Numbered from the stretch's first letter, positions 1 through 7,222 are shown. The stretch: DNA of 15,062 nt from CAYFQV01 sp964654185 (GCA_964654185.1 CAZZIE010000102.1:1-15062), one strand, 5' to 3'. Program-made: numbers and translations. The notes: generated by a model from the letters alone, not told the origin.

Positions 1-816
1 GACGCCCTCGCCGCGGCGGGCTTCGCGGTCTACGCTTCGGATCTCCGGGGACACGGTGCGCTCCGGCTCTCCGCCGGGACCGCCCGGGCGGGAGAGGCTA
101 CGGCGATCATTTTTGCCGAGCGCCACGGCCTCGAGGCGGTGATCTCGGATCTCCACGACGTGCGCAGAGAGATCGAACGGCGCCACCCGGGAGTGCCTCT
201 CCTTCTCGTCGGGCACAGTCTGGGCAGCCTGCTGGCGCGAGTCGCCGCAGCGGGAAGCGCCGGCTCCTACCGGGGAATCGCTCTGTTCGGCCTGGTCGGG
301 CCGATCGGCGCGCTTGCGCCGGTGGGGCGTCTCGTTGCGGCGGTGGGGCGACTTGTCCGGGGACCCGCGCGGCCGAACCGCGTGTTCAAGGCGCTCACCT
401 TCGACACCTACGCCCGGGCGCTGAAGGAGCGGGAGACCGACCTCGACTGGCTCACGCGCGACCCCGAGGAAGTAGCCGCATATCGAGACGATCCCCTGAC
501 CGGAGGCCCCTTCTCGTCGCCCTTTGCCGGTGACGTCGTCAAGGCGACCGTGGCGGCTCACAGTAGGAGCACGCTGCACGCCCTCGGCGACGGGCCACCC
601 GTCGCGATCTTCGTCGGCGAGGCGGATCCCGTGCCGAAGTTCGGCCGGGATGCAACGAAGGTCGGGAAGATGATCGAGGAGGCCGGCAACGGAGACGTGA
701 CCGTGCGCATCTACCCCGGAGCGCGCCATGAGCTGCACCACGAAACCAACCGCGACGAGGTCTTTCGCGATCTCATCGGCTGGGTGGAGGAGCGGCTGGG
801 GCCCGCCGGGGATTGA
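1..816 (+). CDS. alpha/beta hydrolase, monoacylglycerol lipase / lysophospholipase-like (5' end outside window)
   Basis: The reading frame is open from the first base, so the N-terminus is missing and about 271 codons remain. The start of the visible protein has the YASDLRGHG strand-turn typical of the serine aminopeptidase S33 / monoglyceride lipase fold. The nucleophile elbow GHSLGS follows at about 211-228. A late FVGEADPVP segment probably carries the acid residue, and YPGARHELHHE near the C-terminus carries the probable catalytic histidine. A lid-like segment lies between. Family members hydrolyse monoacylglycerols, lysophospholipids or other esters in the cytoplasm or at the membrane face. 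The exact substrate cannot be read from sequence. The stop is TGA at 814-816, and a promoter for the next gene begins 13 bases later, so the two genes are probably separate transcription units. I see no internal breaks. The fold and catalytic triad are well supported; the substrate is inferred. Confidence 0.85.
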   Translation, partial: DALAAAGFAVYASDLRGHGALRLSAGTARAGEATAIIFAERHGLEAVISDLHDVRREIERRHPGVPLLLVGHSLGSLLARVAAAGSAGSYRGIALFGLVGPIGALAPVGRLVAAVGRLVRGPARPNRVFKALTFDTYARALKERETDLDWLTRDPEEVAAYRDDPLTGGPFSSPFAGDVVKATVAAHSRSTLHALGDGPPVAIFVGEADPVPKFGRDATKVGKMIEEAGNGDVTVRIYPGARHELHHETNRDEVFRDLIGWVEERLGPAGD

Positions 817-828
817 CGCCGGCACGGT

Positions 829-856
829 TTGACGCCGGAGTACAGCGCGGTATAGT
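829..856 (+). promoter_or_regulatory. sigma70-type promoter for the small membrane-protein gene
   Basis: TTGACG (829-834) and TATAGT (851-856) are separated by 16 bp. Each box differs from the sigma70 consensus at one position. The predicted start of transcription, about 863, falls at the first base or two of the 13-bp tandem repeat. The site lies directly after the stop of the hydrolase gene and points at the gene starting at 956. It was recognised by eye only. Confidence 0.6.
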
Positions 857-861
857 TTGAC

Positions 862-917
862 GCGTTATCTTGATGCGTTATCTTGATGCGTTATCTTGAT
901 GCGTTATCTTGATGCGT
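862..917. repeat. tandem repeat, 13-bp unit, 4.3 copies, in a 5' leader
   Basis: The unit GCGTTATCTTGAT is repeated four times without a mismatch (862-874, 875-887, 888-900, 901-913) and is followed by GCGT (914-917). It fills the space between the promoter at 829-856 and the ribosome-binding site at 945-950. Each unit carries TTGATG and TATCTT words, so the array also repeats a weak -35/-10-like pair with 16-bp spacing. Perfect copies suggest recent expansion or ongoing slippage. Confidence 0.95.
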
Positions 918-955
918 CGCGTCGACGCACGGGCGCTTGAAGCGAGGAGGAACAC

Positions 956-1225
956 GTGGGGCGCATTATTGTTTCGGCAGTTCTCGTGGGGATTCTCGGG
1001 CTCGGAGTCGGTTACCTCATCTTCGGGCGCATTGCGGGAGAGTTCATTCCGATCGATCAGCTCTTCCGGCTTCCCGGTGAGGGCATTGAAGGCGCCCTGC
1101 GCGAGCTCGGGCAGACCATCACCGGCATCAAGGAAGCGCGGCAGAACATCCTGATTTCAGGTGCGGTCGGACTGGCTGTTGGAGCGATTGTCGGTGTGCT
1201 GCGTCCGGGAGCGCGCCGGCGGTAA
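956..1225 (+). CDS. small two-helix membrane protein, function unknown
   Basis: The product has 89 residues. The GTG start at 956 is chosen because AGGAGG at 945-950 sits five bases upstream. Residues 5-26 form a Gly/Val/Leu-rich transmembrane helix (VSAVLVGILGLGVGYLIFG). A polar, probably amphipathic middle part of about 40 residues follows (DQLFRLPGEGIEGALRELG). A second hydrophobic Gly-rich helix lies near 66-82 (ISGAVGLAVGAIVGVL), and the protein ends in a basic PGARRR tail. This hairpin layout, with a likely cytoplasmic basic C-terminus, resembles glycine-zipper or YtxH-like envelope proteins, but I do not recognise a named family. It has its own promoter (829-856) and a repeat-containing leader. 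It converges on the HAD gene across the folded element at 1256-1420. It is a real gene judging by its start signals and hydrophobic pattern; its role is unknown. Confidence 0.75.
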   Translation: MGRIIVSAVLVGILGLGVGYLIFGRIAGEFIPIDQLFRLPGEGIEGALRELGQTITGIKEARQNILISGAVGLAVGAIVGVLRPGARRR

Positions 1226-1255
1226 AGCGGCCGTTCGCGGCGCCTGCGACCCCTT

Positions 1256-1420
1256 TAACCTGCCCGGAAGCCTGTTGATGGGATTCCGGCAAGTCACGGT
1301 GCGGACGAAGTTTGCGCGGCTTAGGCGCCGGCAGGGAAGTTGTCGCGGTCCTGCCGCCGCCAAGCCATGGCTGCGTAGCAGTTTACGGAAGGTGCCATCA
1401 ACAGGCTTCTGAGTAGGTTA
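1256..1420. repeat. long structured inverted-repeat element in a convergent intergenic gap
   Basis: Nested complementary arms span almost the whole gap. TAACCT (1256-1261) pairs with AGGTTA (1415-1420). GAAGCCTGTTGATGG (1267-1281) pairs perfectly with 1395-1409. TTCCG (1284-1288) pairs with CGGAA (1386-1390). The inner arm 1318-1335 pairs with 1350-1366 (GGCTT/AAGCC, then GGCG/CGCC, then CGGCAGG/CCTGCCG, with one bulge and one mismatch), closing a 14-base loop. A small CTGC-GTA-GCAG hairpin lies at 1371-1381. No T-run follows on either strand, so it is not a standard intrinsic terminator. It could be a bidirectional 3'-end structure, a non-coding RNA, or a small non-autonomous mobile or interspersed element. 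The outer arm reaches the stop codon of the HAD gene (1418-1420). Confidence 0.75.
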
Positions 1421-1999
1421 CAGGGAGACCCGCACGTCCGTGACGATCATGCCGGCGCGGTGGGCCGCCTCCAGGCCCCGCTCACTGTCCTCGAAGACCT
1501 GACAATTCTCAGGCTCGACTCCCAACCGTTCCGCACACAGCAGAAAGATCTCCGGATCGGGCTTCGGGTTTGCGATCTCGTCCAGGGTGACCATGACGCT
1601 GAAGTAGTGGGACAACCCCGCCGCCCGGAGCGTCATGTTCGCAATTCCCATGGTCTCGTTGGTGGCGATCCCCAGGGGAAGTTGCCCGTGGTGGTGCTCA
1701 ACGACCTCCACGACGGGGCGGATCGGCTGAACCATGGTCACCGTCGAGACGAAGGCCTGATCCTTCTCCCGTGAGATCTCCTTCGCACTGAGATCCGCCC
1801 CGTAATCATCGTTCACAATCTCAACAATTCGCACCGAGGGGTGGCCGCCAAGGCGGTCCATGAAGTAGTCGTCGGTTATCTCGACACCGTGCTTTGCGAG
1901 GACCCGCTTCCACGCCGCCTGGTGGAGGGGCATGGTGTCGATGAGGGTGCCGTCAATGTCGAAGATCAATGCCCGGGCGGCGGGATCGATTGTCAGCAT
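1418..1999 (-). CDS. HAD-superfamily sugar phosphatase, YqaB / beta-phosphoglucomutase-like
   Basis: The product has 193 residues. The HAD motifs are in order: motif I DIDGT (nucleophile Asp14, acid/base Asp16), a helical cap at about 20-90, motif II Thr113 in IATNE, motif III Lys146 in NPKPDPE, and motif IV Glu170-Asp171 in FEDSERG. The cap and the phrase FLLCAERLGVEPENCQVFED closely recall E. coli YqaB, a small-cap HAD phosphatase acting on fructose-1-phosphate and similar sugar phosphates. Beta-phosphoglucomutase is a relative that cannot be ruled out. The ATG at 1999 lies three bases after the pgi stop, so the two genes are probably cotranscribed and translationally linked. That neighbour supports a hexose-phosphate substrate. 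The enzyme is probably cytoplasmic and Mg2+-dependent. Superfamily membership is certain; the exact substrate is inferred. Confidence 0.88.
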   Translation of the reverse strand: MLTIDPAARALIFDIDGTLIDTMPLHQAAWKRVLAKHGVEITDDYFMDRLGGHPSVRIVEIVNDDYGADLSAKEISREKDQAFVSTVTMVQPIRPVVEVVEHHHGQLPLGIATNETMGIANMTLRAAGLSHYFSVMVTLDEIANPKPDPEIFLLCAERLGVEPENCQVFEDSERGLEAAHRAGMIVTDVRVSL

Positions 2000-2002
2000 G
2001 GA

Positions 2003-3604
2003 TCAGCCGCCGTTCCCGCCGGCGATGCCAAACAGGCCCGCATAGGTTTCCAGGGCGGAATCCATCTCATTGCCCAGGACGCGCCTGGCGAGGACTTTGC
2101 CGAGCTGCACACCCTCCTGGTCGAAGCTGTTCACGTTCCACAGGAAGCCCTGGAACATCACCTTGTTCTCGAAGTGGGCAAGGAGCGCCCCGAGCCGGCG
2201 TGGCGTCAGGCGATCAGCGTAGAGGACGCTGGAGGGGCGGTTTCCCGCGAAAGCCTTGTTCGGGTTCTCATCCTCCTTGCCTCGGGCAAAGGCGACGATC
2301 TGGGCGACGAGGTTGGCCAGGAGCTTTCGCTGACTCGTCGAGCCTTCGAACATGACGTCCTCGTAGCTCTGGGATTCCCGGAAGCCGATGAACTGCAACG
2401 GGACGATGTCCGTTCCCTGATGGAGGAGCTGGTAGAAGCTGTGCTGGCCGTTGGTGCCCGCCTCGCCGAAGACGACCGGGCCCGTCGAGTAGTCGAGGGG
2501 CAGGCCGTCGCGGTTCACGCTCTTGCCGTTGCTCTCCATGTCGAGTTGCTGCAGGTGTGCCGGGAAGCGCCAGAGCACCTGGCTGTACGGGAGAACCGCG
2601 GTCATGGGGTAGCCCATGACGTTTCGCTCGTACACCCCGATGAGGGCGTCCAGCAGGGCGGCGTTCTTCCGGGGGTCGCCGTCGGTGGCGGCCCTGTCGG
2701 CCTGGTGGGCGCCTTCGAGGAACTCCGCGAAGACCTCGGGACCGAAGGCGAGGGAGAGAAGGGTGCCGCCGACGGCGCTGGTACTCGAGTAGCGCCCGCC
2801 GATGTAGTCGTCAATGAAGAAGGCGTCCAGGTAATCCGCGGACTTCGCGAGCGGGCTGGTCTGGGAGGTCACCGCGACAATGTGTTTGCGCGGGTTCAGT
2901 CCCTTGATGCCCCGGGCGCCGAGCTTCTCCACGACGAAGGCCTCGTTGGTGAGGGTCTCCTGAGTGGTGCCGCTCTTCGAAACCAGAATGAACAGCGTCG
3001 TTTCGGGGTCGACGCGCTCGAGCACCGCTGCGGCATCGTCAGGATCTACATTCGAGATGAAGTGTCCGGTCAGCTTCGGGCCGATCCCCGCCTGGCGCGC
3101 GTAGCTCTCCAGGGCCAGGTACATGGCGCGGGGACCGAGGTCAGACCCGCCGATGCCCACCTGGACCACCGTGTCGAAGGGCTTACGGGTGCTGCCGGTT
3201 ATGTTGCCGGCATGAACGCTCCGGGCGAAGTCGGCAATCCGGTTCTGCTGCTCCAGGTAGAACCGCCGGAGATCGACGCCGTCCTTCGTGACCGCCTCGC
3301 CGAGCTGCCCCCGGGTCAGGTGGTGCAGGACCATCCGCCCCTCGCCGGTGTTCATGACCGCGCCGTTGTGGAGCGCCTGGAACTTCTCGGCGCACTGCTG
3401 CTCCGCAGCCACATCGGCAAGGGCGTTCAGAATCCCGTCGTCGACGCGCTTGGCGGCGTAGTTGTAGGTGATTCCCTCCGCCGCGGCGGTCTGGTAGTTG
3501 CGAATGCGCTCCGGGCCGATGTCCGCTACTGAGGGCGGGCTTGTTTCGCGGAGCTTTGCGAAGGCCGTCGTCCGAGTCAGGTTGGTGTATCGAAGGGTCG
3601 GCAT
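2003..3604 (-). CDS. pgi: glucose-6-phosphate isomerase
   Basis: The enzyme interconverts glucose-6-phosphate and fructose-6-phosphate in the cytoplasm. From the chosen start it has 533 residues, close to the usual 545-550 for the long bacterial form. The sugar-phosphate (SIS) signatures are present: VGIGGSDLGPRA near 149-159, SKSGTTQET near 209-217, GGRYSSTSAVG near 269-279, and GTNGQHSFYQ near 384-393 with the catalytic His. SFDQEGVQLGK near the C-terminus carries the PGI signature Lys. The ATG at 3604 is preferred over one 14 codons upstream because AGGAGG lies five bases ahead of it and the MPTLRYTNL start looks native. It is followed after three bases by the HAD phosphatase. A 92-bp repeat-rich gap separates it from argG, so it may be read through from the arginine genes or have its own promoter, which I could not identify. 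Confidence 0.97.
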   Translation of the reverse strand: MPTLRYTNLTRTTAFAKLRETSPPSVADIGPERIRNYQTAAAEGITYNYAAKRVDDGILNALADVAAEQQCAEKFQALHNGAVMNTGEGRMVLHHLTRGQLGEAVTKDGVDLRRFYLEQQNRIADFARSVHAGNITGSTRKPFDTVVQVGIGGSDLGPRAMYLALESYARQAGIGPKLTGHFISNVDPDDAAAVLERVDPETTLFILVSKSGTTQETLTNEAFVVEKLGARGIKGLNPRKHIVAVTSQTSPLAKSADYLDAFFIDDYIGGRYSSTSAVGGTLLSLAFGPEVFAEFLEGAHQADRAATDGDPRKNAALLDALIGVYERNVMGYPMTAVLPYSQVLWRFPAHLQQLDMESNGKSVNRDGLPLDYSTGPVVFGEAGTNGQHSFYQLLHQGTDIVPLQFIGFRESQSYEDVMFEGSTSQRKLLANLVAQIVAFARGKEDENPNKAFAGNRPSSVLYADRLTPRRLGALLAHFENKVMFQGFLWNVNSFDQEGVQLGKVLARRVLGNEMDSALETYAGLFGIAGGNGG

Positions 3605-3620
3605 GGGTGCCTCCTGTTCG

Positions 3621-3690
3621 TGTGCGCCCGGCGGCGCGGTGCGCATGTGCGCCCGGCGGCGAGCATGCTCACCCGGCCGCCCGCGCGGGC
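3621..3690. repeat. 16-bp direct repeat plus palindromes in the argG-pgi gap
   Basis: TGTGCGCCCGGCGGCG occurs at 3621-3636 and again at 3646-3661. Next to it are a near-perfect palindrome at 3659-3674 centred on GAGCATGCTC, and the perfect 12-mer GCCCGCGCGGGC at 3679-3690. The palindromes can form GC hairpins in the minus-strand transcript just after the argG stop, but no U-run follows. They may act as a weak attenuator or RNA-stability structure between the arginine genes and pgi. Confidence 0.7.
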
Positions 3691-3696
3691 TCGTCG

Positions 3697-4968
3697 CTAT
3701 TTCTCGTGGAAGCCCGCCATGGCGCGCATCTCCCGGGCGGGGCCGTCCGTCGAGGCGTCGCGGTTGTGCACGATCGCCTGCACGCCGGTGGCAAGTCCGT
3801 AGAGCTTGATGAAGCCGGTCGCGTCGCCGTGATCGTAACTGCTCTCTCCGAACGACGCCAGATCTTCAATGTACAGCGAGTAGGGGGACTTGCGGCCGGT
3901 AATGGTCACATTCCCCTTGTAGAGCGCAATGGAAACCGAGCCGGTGGCGAACTTCGTCGCCTCCCGCATGTAGGCGTCCATGGACTGCCGGAAGTGGGTG
4001 AACCACTTGCCGGCATACACAATGTCGGCGTACTTCAGCGCCAGCTGGTTCTTCATGCTCAGGGTGTCGAAGTCCATGGTGATCATCTCGAGCTCCCGGA
4101 GCGCCCGGTGCAGGATGGTCCCGCCCGGCGTCTCATAGACACCGCGGCTCTTCATGCCGACCAGCCGCGTCTCGACCAGATCGGTCCGGCCGACCCCGTT
4201 CTCAGCCCCGAGCTGATTCAGGGTCTCCAGCAAAGGCAGTGGGGCCATCTTCTCGCCGTTGAGTGCGACCGGGATTCCTTTTTCGAAGTCGATGGTAACG
4301 GCGGTCTCCTCATCCGGCGCGTCCTTCGGCGACCTGGTCAGGAGGAACATCTCCTCCTTCGGGCGGTTCCAGGTGTTCTCGAGCTCTCCGCCTTCATGAC
4401 TCATGTGCCAGAGGTTCCAGTCCCGGGAGTAGATGTTCTCCTTCGAGATGTTGCCTATCGGGATGCCGTGATTCTTCGCGTACTCAATGGCCTGCTCCCG
4501 GGAGTGGATGTTCCACATGCGCCACGGGGCAATGACCTCCAGGTGCGGCGCCAGCGCCTTGTAGGTGAGCTCGAAGCGGACCTGGTCGTTCCCCTTGCCG
4601 GTGCAGCCGTGGGCGACGGCGTCGGCGCCCTCTTCCAGGGCGACGCGGACCTGGTGCTTCGCCTGGAGGGGCCGCGCAATGGAGGTTCCCAGGAGGTACT
4701 TTCCCTCGTAGATCGCCCCGGCGCGAAGCATGGGAAAGAGGTAGTCCGTCACGAACTCCTCCCGGACATCGACAATGTAGAGCTTGGATGCGCCGGAGGC
4801 CTTCGCCTTCTCCTCCATGCCGTCCCAGTCCTCGTCCTGACCGACGTTGGTACACACCCCGATGACTTCCGCACCCGGGTAGTTCTCCTTCAGCCAGGGA
4901 ATGATGATGGAGGTGTCGAGCCCTCCCGAGTAGGCCAGAATGATCTTCTTGATTTCGTTCTCACTCAT
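3697..4968 (-). CDS. argG: argininosuccinate synthase
   Basis: This enzyme ligates citrulline and aspartate at the expense of ATP, the penultimate step of arginine synthesis. The product has 423 residues from the ATG at 4968. The PP-loop ATP-binding motif AYSGGLDTS lies at 12-20, the family signature YEGKYLLGTSIARPL near 87-101, and GCTGKGNDQVRFE at 121-133, which lines the substrate and nucleotide sites. Length fits the family. The frame is open 34 codons further upstream inside argD, but MSENEIKK is the natural start and has a GGAGGG ribosome-binding site. Its ATG lies inside the end of argD and the genes overlap by eight bases, which implies translational coupling. It is the last arginine gene of the run. 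argH, which would use its product, is not in the window. Confidence 0.97.
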   Translation of the reverse strand: MSENEIKKIILAYSGGLDTSIIIPWLKENYPGAEVIGVCTNVGQDEDWDGMEEKAKASGASKLYIVDVREEFVTDYLFPMLRAGAIYEGKYLLGTSIARPLQAKHQVRVALEEGADAVAHGCTGKGNDQVRFELTYKALAPHLEVIAPWRMWNIHSREQAIEYAKNHGIPIGNISKENIYSRDWNLWHMSHEGGELENTWNRPKEEMFLLTRSPKDAPDEETAVTIDFEKGIPVALNGEKMAPLPLLETLNQLGAENGVGRTDLVETRLVGMKSRGVYETPGGTILHRALRELEMITMDFDTLSMKNQLALKYADIVYAGKWFTHFRQSMDAYMREATKFATGSVSIALYKGNVTITGRKSPYSLYIEDLASFGESSYDHGDATGFIKLYGLATGVQAIVHNRDASTDGPAREMRAMAGFHEK

Positions 4969-6319
4969 GCGTTTCTCCCTCCTGGAATGTGGTCGCCTCG
5001 ACGCCGTCGTCGTCGGCAGGTGCGGTGATTGCGGTGGCGTGCTCGCGCAGGACCTGACGGAGGATACCAATTCCCCTGTCGATCTCTCTGTTCGATATCA
5101 CCAGCGGCGGCGCCAGGCGAACTACGTTGTCTCCGGACTTCAGGATGAGAAGCCCGGCTTCGCGACAGGCGTCCATGATGGTCTTCACCGCGGCCGCGCT
5201 TGTCTGCGACGGCGTTACCGCCTCCCCGGGAGCTTCGCCGGTGCCGCCCCGTTCGCGTCGGCCCGCTTCTACGACGAGGCCGCGCAGCATGCCGCGGCCC
5301 CGGAGCTCCGTTATGAAGTCGAACTCCCCCGCCAGCGCCTTCAGCCCGGCATCCAGATGCGCCGCGGTTTCCGCCACACTGCCGCCGAAGCTCCGATCCG
5401 CAATGGTTCGCCAGACGTGCGTCGCCACGGCGGTGGTCACCGGACCGCCGCCGAAGGTGGTCCCGTGGTCCCCGGGTTTGAGAAGGTCGTCTACCTTTGC
5501 CGGGATCAGCGTGGCGGAGAGGGGCAGGCCGCCGGCCAGGGGCTTCGACATCGTTATGATGTCAGGCTCCAAACCGACGTCCATGGAGGCGAAGAGTGAT
5601 CCCGTGCGCCGAAGGGCCGTTTGGACTTCGTCGGCGATCAGCAGAATGTCGTGACGGCGGCAGACCTCGTTGAGGGCCTTTGCGAAGTCCGGGGTCATGG
5701 CGGTGAGGCCGCCTTCGCCCTGGATCACCTCGACGATCACCGCGGCGAACTCCGGCGTGAGCGTTTCCAGCGCCTCCGGATCGTTGTACGGCAGGACCTC
5801 GGTGCCCGGTAGCAGCGGCACGAAGGGGGCGCGGGCCGGTTCCTTGGGCGTTACCGAGAGGGCGCCCATGGTGCGGCCGTGAAAGCCGTGGGTGAAGGAG
5901 GCGAGTTTGTGGTGCCCCTCGCCGCGGGTGCGCCGGGCGTAGAGGCGGGCGAACTTCAGGGCGCTCTCGTTCGCCTCCGCCCCGCTGTTGCCGAAGTGAA
6001 CCGCGGCAAAGCGGCCCGGGCCGGGAGCGTCGCCGGCGGGAAAGAGCGTCGGGTCGGTCAGGAGGCGTGTCAGCTCGACGGCGGCGGGATTGGCGTAGAG
6101 GTTCGAGACGTGGATGAGTCTGCGCATCTGACGGCCGGCAATACGCGCGAGATCGCGGCGGCCGTACCCCAGGGCGTTGACGGCAATTCCCGCCCCGAAA
6201 TCGAGGTAGCGGTTGCCTTCACCGTCCTTGAGATACACGCCTCGCCCCGACTTCAGGAGGAGGAACTCTCCGCCGTAACTCCGGGGTATTCCCGGCGGCG
6301 ACACAATGTTCGGCTTCAT
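4961..6319 (-). CDS. argD: acetylornithine aminotransferase (PLP-dependent, class III)
   Basis: The enzyme converts N-acetylglutamate semialdehyde to N-acetylornithine with glutamate as amino donor. The product has 452 residues, longer than the usual roughly 400. The PLP site is clear: NSGAEANE at 111-118, THGFHGRT at 143-150, IQGEGG near 199-204, the cofactor Asp in ADEVQTALRRTG at 229-240, Lys259 in SKPLAGG, and GTTFGGGP at 286-293. The usual DEVQTGxGRTG is altered here. The extra length comes from a low-complexity insert near 353-377 and a C-terminal tail after about 427. The assignment as acetylornithine rather than ornithine or GABA aminotransferase rests largely on its place between argB and argG. 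It starts 57 bp after argB with AGGGGG upstream, and its last eight bases overlap argG. Confidence 0.93.
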   Translation of the reverse strand: MKPNIVSPPGIPRSYGGEFLLLKSGRGVYLKDGEGNRYLDFGAGIAVNALGYGRRDLARIAGRQMRRLIHVSNLYANPAAVELTRLLTDPTLFPAGDAPGPGRFAAVHFGNSGAEANESALKFARLYARRTRGEGHHKLASFTHGFHGRTMGALSVTPKEPARAPFVPLLPGTEVLPYNDPEALETLTPEFAAVIVEVIQGEGGLTAMTPDFAKALNEVCRRHDILLIADEVQTALRRTGSLFASMDVGLEPDIITMSKPLAGGLPLSATLIPAKVDDLLKPGDHGTTFGGGPVTTAVATHVWRTIADRSFGGSVAETAAHLDAGLKALAGEFDFITELRGRGMLRGLVVEAGRRERGGTGEAPGEAVTPSQTSAAAVKTIMDACREAGLLILKSGDNVVRLAPPLVISNREIDRGIGILRQVLREHATAITAPADDDGVEATTFQEGETHE

Positions 6320-6376
6320 GACTCAACCCCCTTGCGCGTTCGTTCTCCGCCGCGCTTCACGTTCCGCCGCGGCGCC

Positions 6377-7189
6377 TCACGGCTTGATCCTCGTTCCGGT
6401 GCTACCATTGAGCATACCCGTGAGATCGCCGGTTGTGCGGACGGCCCCGATCACCGCCGCCGTCGATCCCGCATTCAGGGCGCGCAAAGTGGCCCGAACC
6501 TTGGGGATCATGCCGCCGGAGATGGAGCCGTCGGCGATCGCCGCCTCTACCTCTGCGGCGGTGAGGGCGGATCGAATCTCGCCCTGGAGCAGCACTCCCT
6601 CCGTATCGGAAACGAATAGACATGCATCCACGGCGATCGCCCCTGCCAGGGCGACGGCAAAGTTATCCGCATTGATGTTCAGGGCGCGGCCCGCCTCATC
6701 CGCCGCCACGCTCCCGCACACCGGGGTGTGCCCCGCCGCGAGAAGCGCTTCCAGGATACCCGGCGATACGGACGCGGGCGTGCCGGTGTGCGTCGGCACG
6801 CCCTCGGCGCGGCCGTCGGGCGTGCCGTCCTCGGCCGCTTGTCCGCCGGGATCGGTCATGGCGACGCCGGTGACCAGGCGCGCGTCCGCGCCGGTAAGGC
6901 CGACGGCGGACACCCCGGCGTAGTTGAGGGCGCGGACCAGTTGCGTGTTCACCGCCCCGGCGAGGACCATATCCACGACATCCATCTCGGCCTCACCGGT
7001 CATGCGGATGCCGTCGACGAAGCGGGAGGGAATGCCCAGGCGTTCCGAGAGAGAGGTCACCCGGTAGCCGCCGCCGTGCACGAGAATCACCTCGTGGTGC
7101 TCCCGCAGGGTGCGGATCTCACCGGCGGTGATGAGACGTTGATCCTCTCGCTCGATTGCTCGGCCTCCGAGCTTCACCAGTACACGCAT
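6377..7189 (-). CDS. argB: acetylglutamate kinase
   Basis: This kinase phosphorylates the gamma-carboxylate of N-acetylglutamate with ATP, the second and often feedback-controlled step of arginine synthesis. The product has 270 residues in the amino-acid-kinase fold. Lys6 of VKLGGR begins the phosphate-binding strand, HGGG lies at 38-41, and the substrate loop RFVDGIRMT at 57-64 is typical of ArgB. AGVSAVGLTGAD at 91-102, NINADNFA at 171-178 and GGMIPK with its Lys at 225-230 complete the active site. Residues 112-141 form a Gly/Pro/Thr-rich insertion at a surface turn. I see no long N-terminal helix of the kind linked to arginine-sensitive hexameric forms, so feedback inhibition is uncertain. 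It lies 33 bp after argC and 57 bp before argD, with GAAGGA just upstream of the ATG. Confidence 0.94.
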   Translation of the reverse strand: MRVLVKLGGRAIEREDQRLITAGEIRTLREHHEVILVHGGGYRVTSLSERLGIPSRFVDGIRMTGEAEMDVVDMVLAGAVNTQLVRALNYAGVSAVGLTGADARLVTGVAMTDPGGQAAEDGTPDGRAEGVPTHTGTPASVSPGILEALLAAGHTPVCGSVAADEAGRALNINADNFAVALAGAIAVDACLFVSDTEGVLLQGEIRSALTAAEVEAAIADGSISGGMIPKVRATLRALNAGSTAAVIGAVRTTGDLTGMLNGSTGTRIKP

Positions 7190-7222
7190 ATCCTTCTCGC
7201 CTGAGCGCCGGGTGCGGCCGGA

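Noticed and set aside
862..917. CRISPR array or replication iterons
   Set aside because: The 13-bp units are directly contiguous without spacers, and no cas, rep or dnaA-box context exists; a simple tandem repeat is the better description.
909..1154. Frame starting at the ATG in the last part of the tandem-repeat region
   Set aside because: It is in another frame from the hydrophobic 89-residue protein, lacks a ribosome-binding site, and gives a Ser/Arg-rich shadow product.
1226..1417. Short open frames on both strands in the convergent gap
   Set aside because: They run through the folded inverted-repeat element, have no ribosome-binding sites and encode Arg/Pro-rich sequence without domains.
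1256..1420. Integron attC recombination site
   Set aside because: The folded shape is similar, but the end words do not fit the RYYYAAC / GTTRRRY core sites, the length exceeds the usual range, and there is no integrase or cassette array.
1841..3532. Long open frame on the plus strand opposite pgi
   Set aside because: It lies antisense to a certain glucose-6-phosphate isomerase and has the Val/Glu/Arg/Gly-rich composition of a GC-rich shadow frame, with no family motif.
3541..5028. Long open frame on the plus strand opposite argG
   Set aside because: The minus-strand frame is an unmistakable argininosuccinate synthase; the plus frame has no recognisable motif and follows from high third-position GC.
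6377..7189. LysW-aminoadipate kinase (LysZ) instead of ArgB
   Set aside because: The substrate loop RFVDGIRMT and the argC/argD/argG context fit acetylglutamate kinase, and no LysW carrier gene is present.
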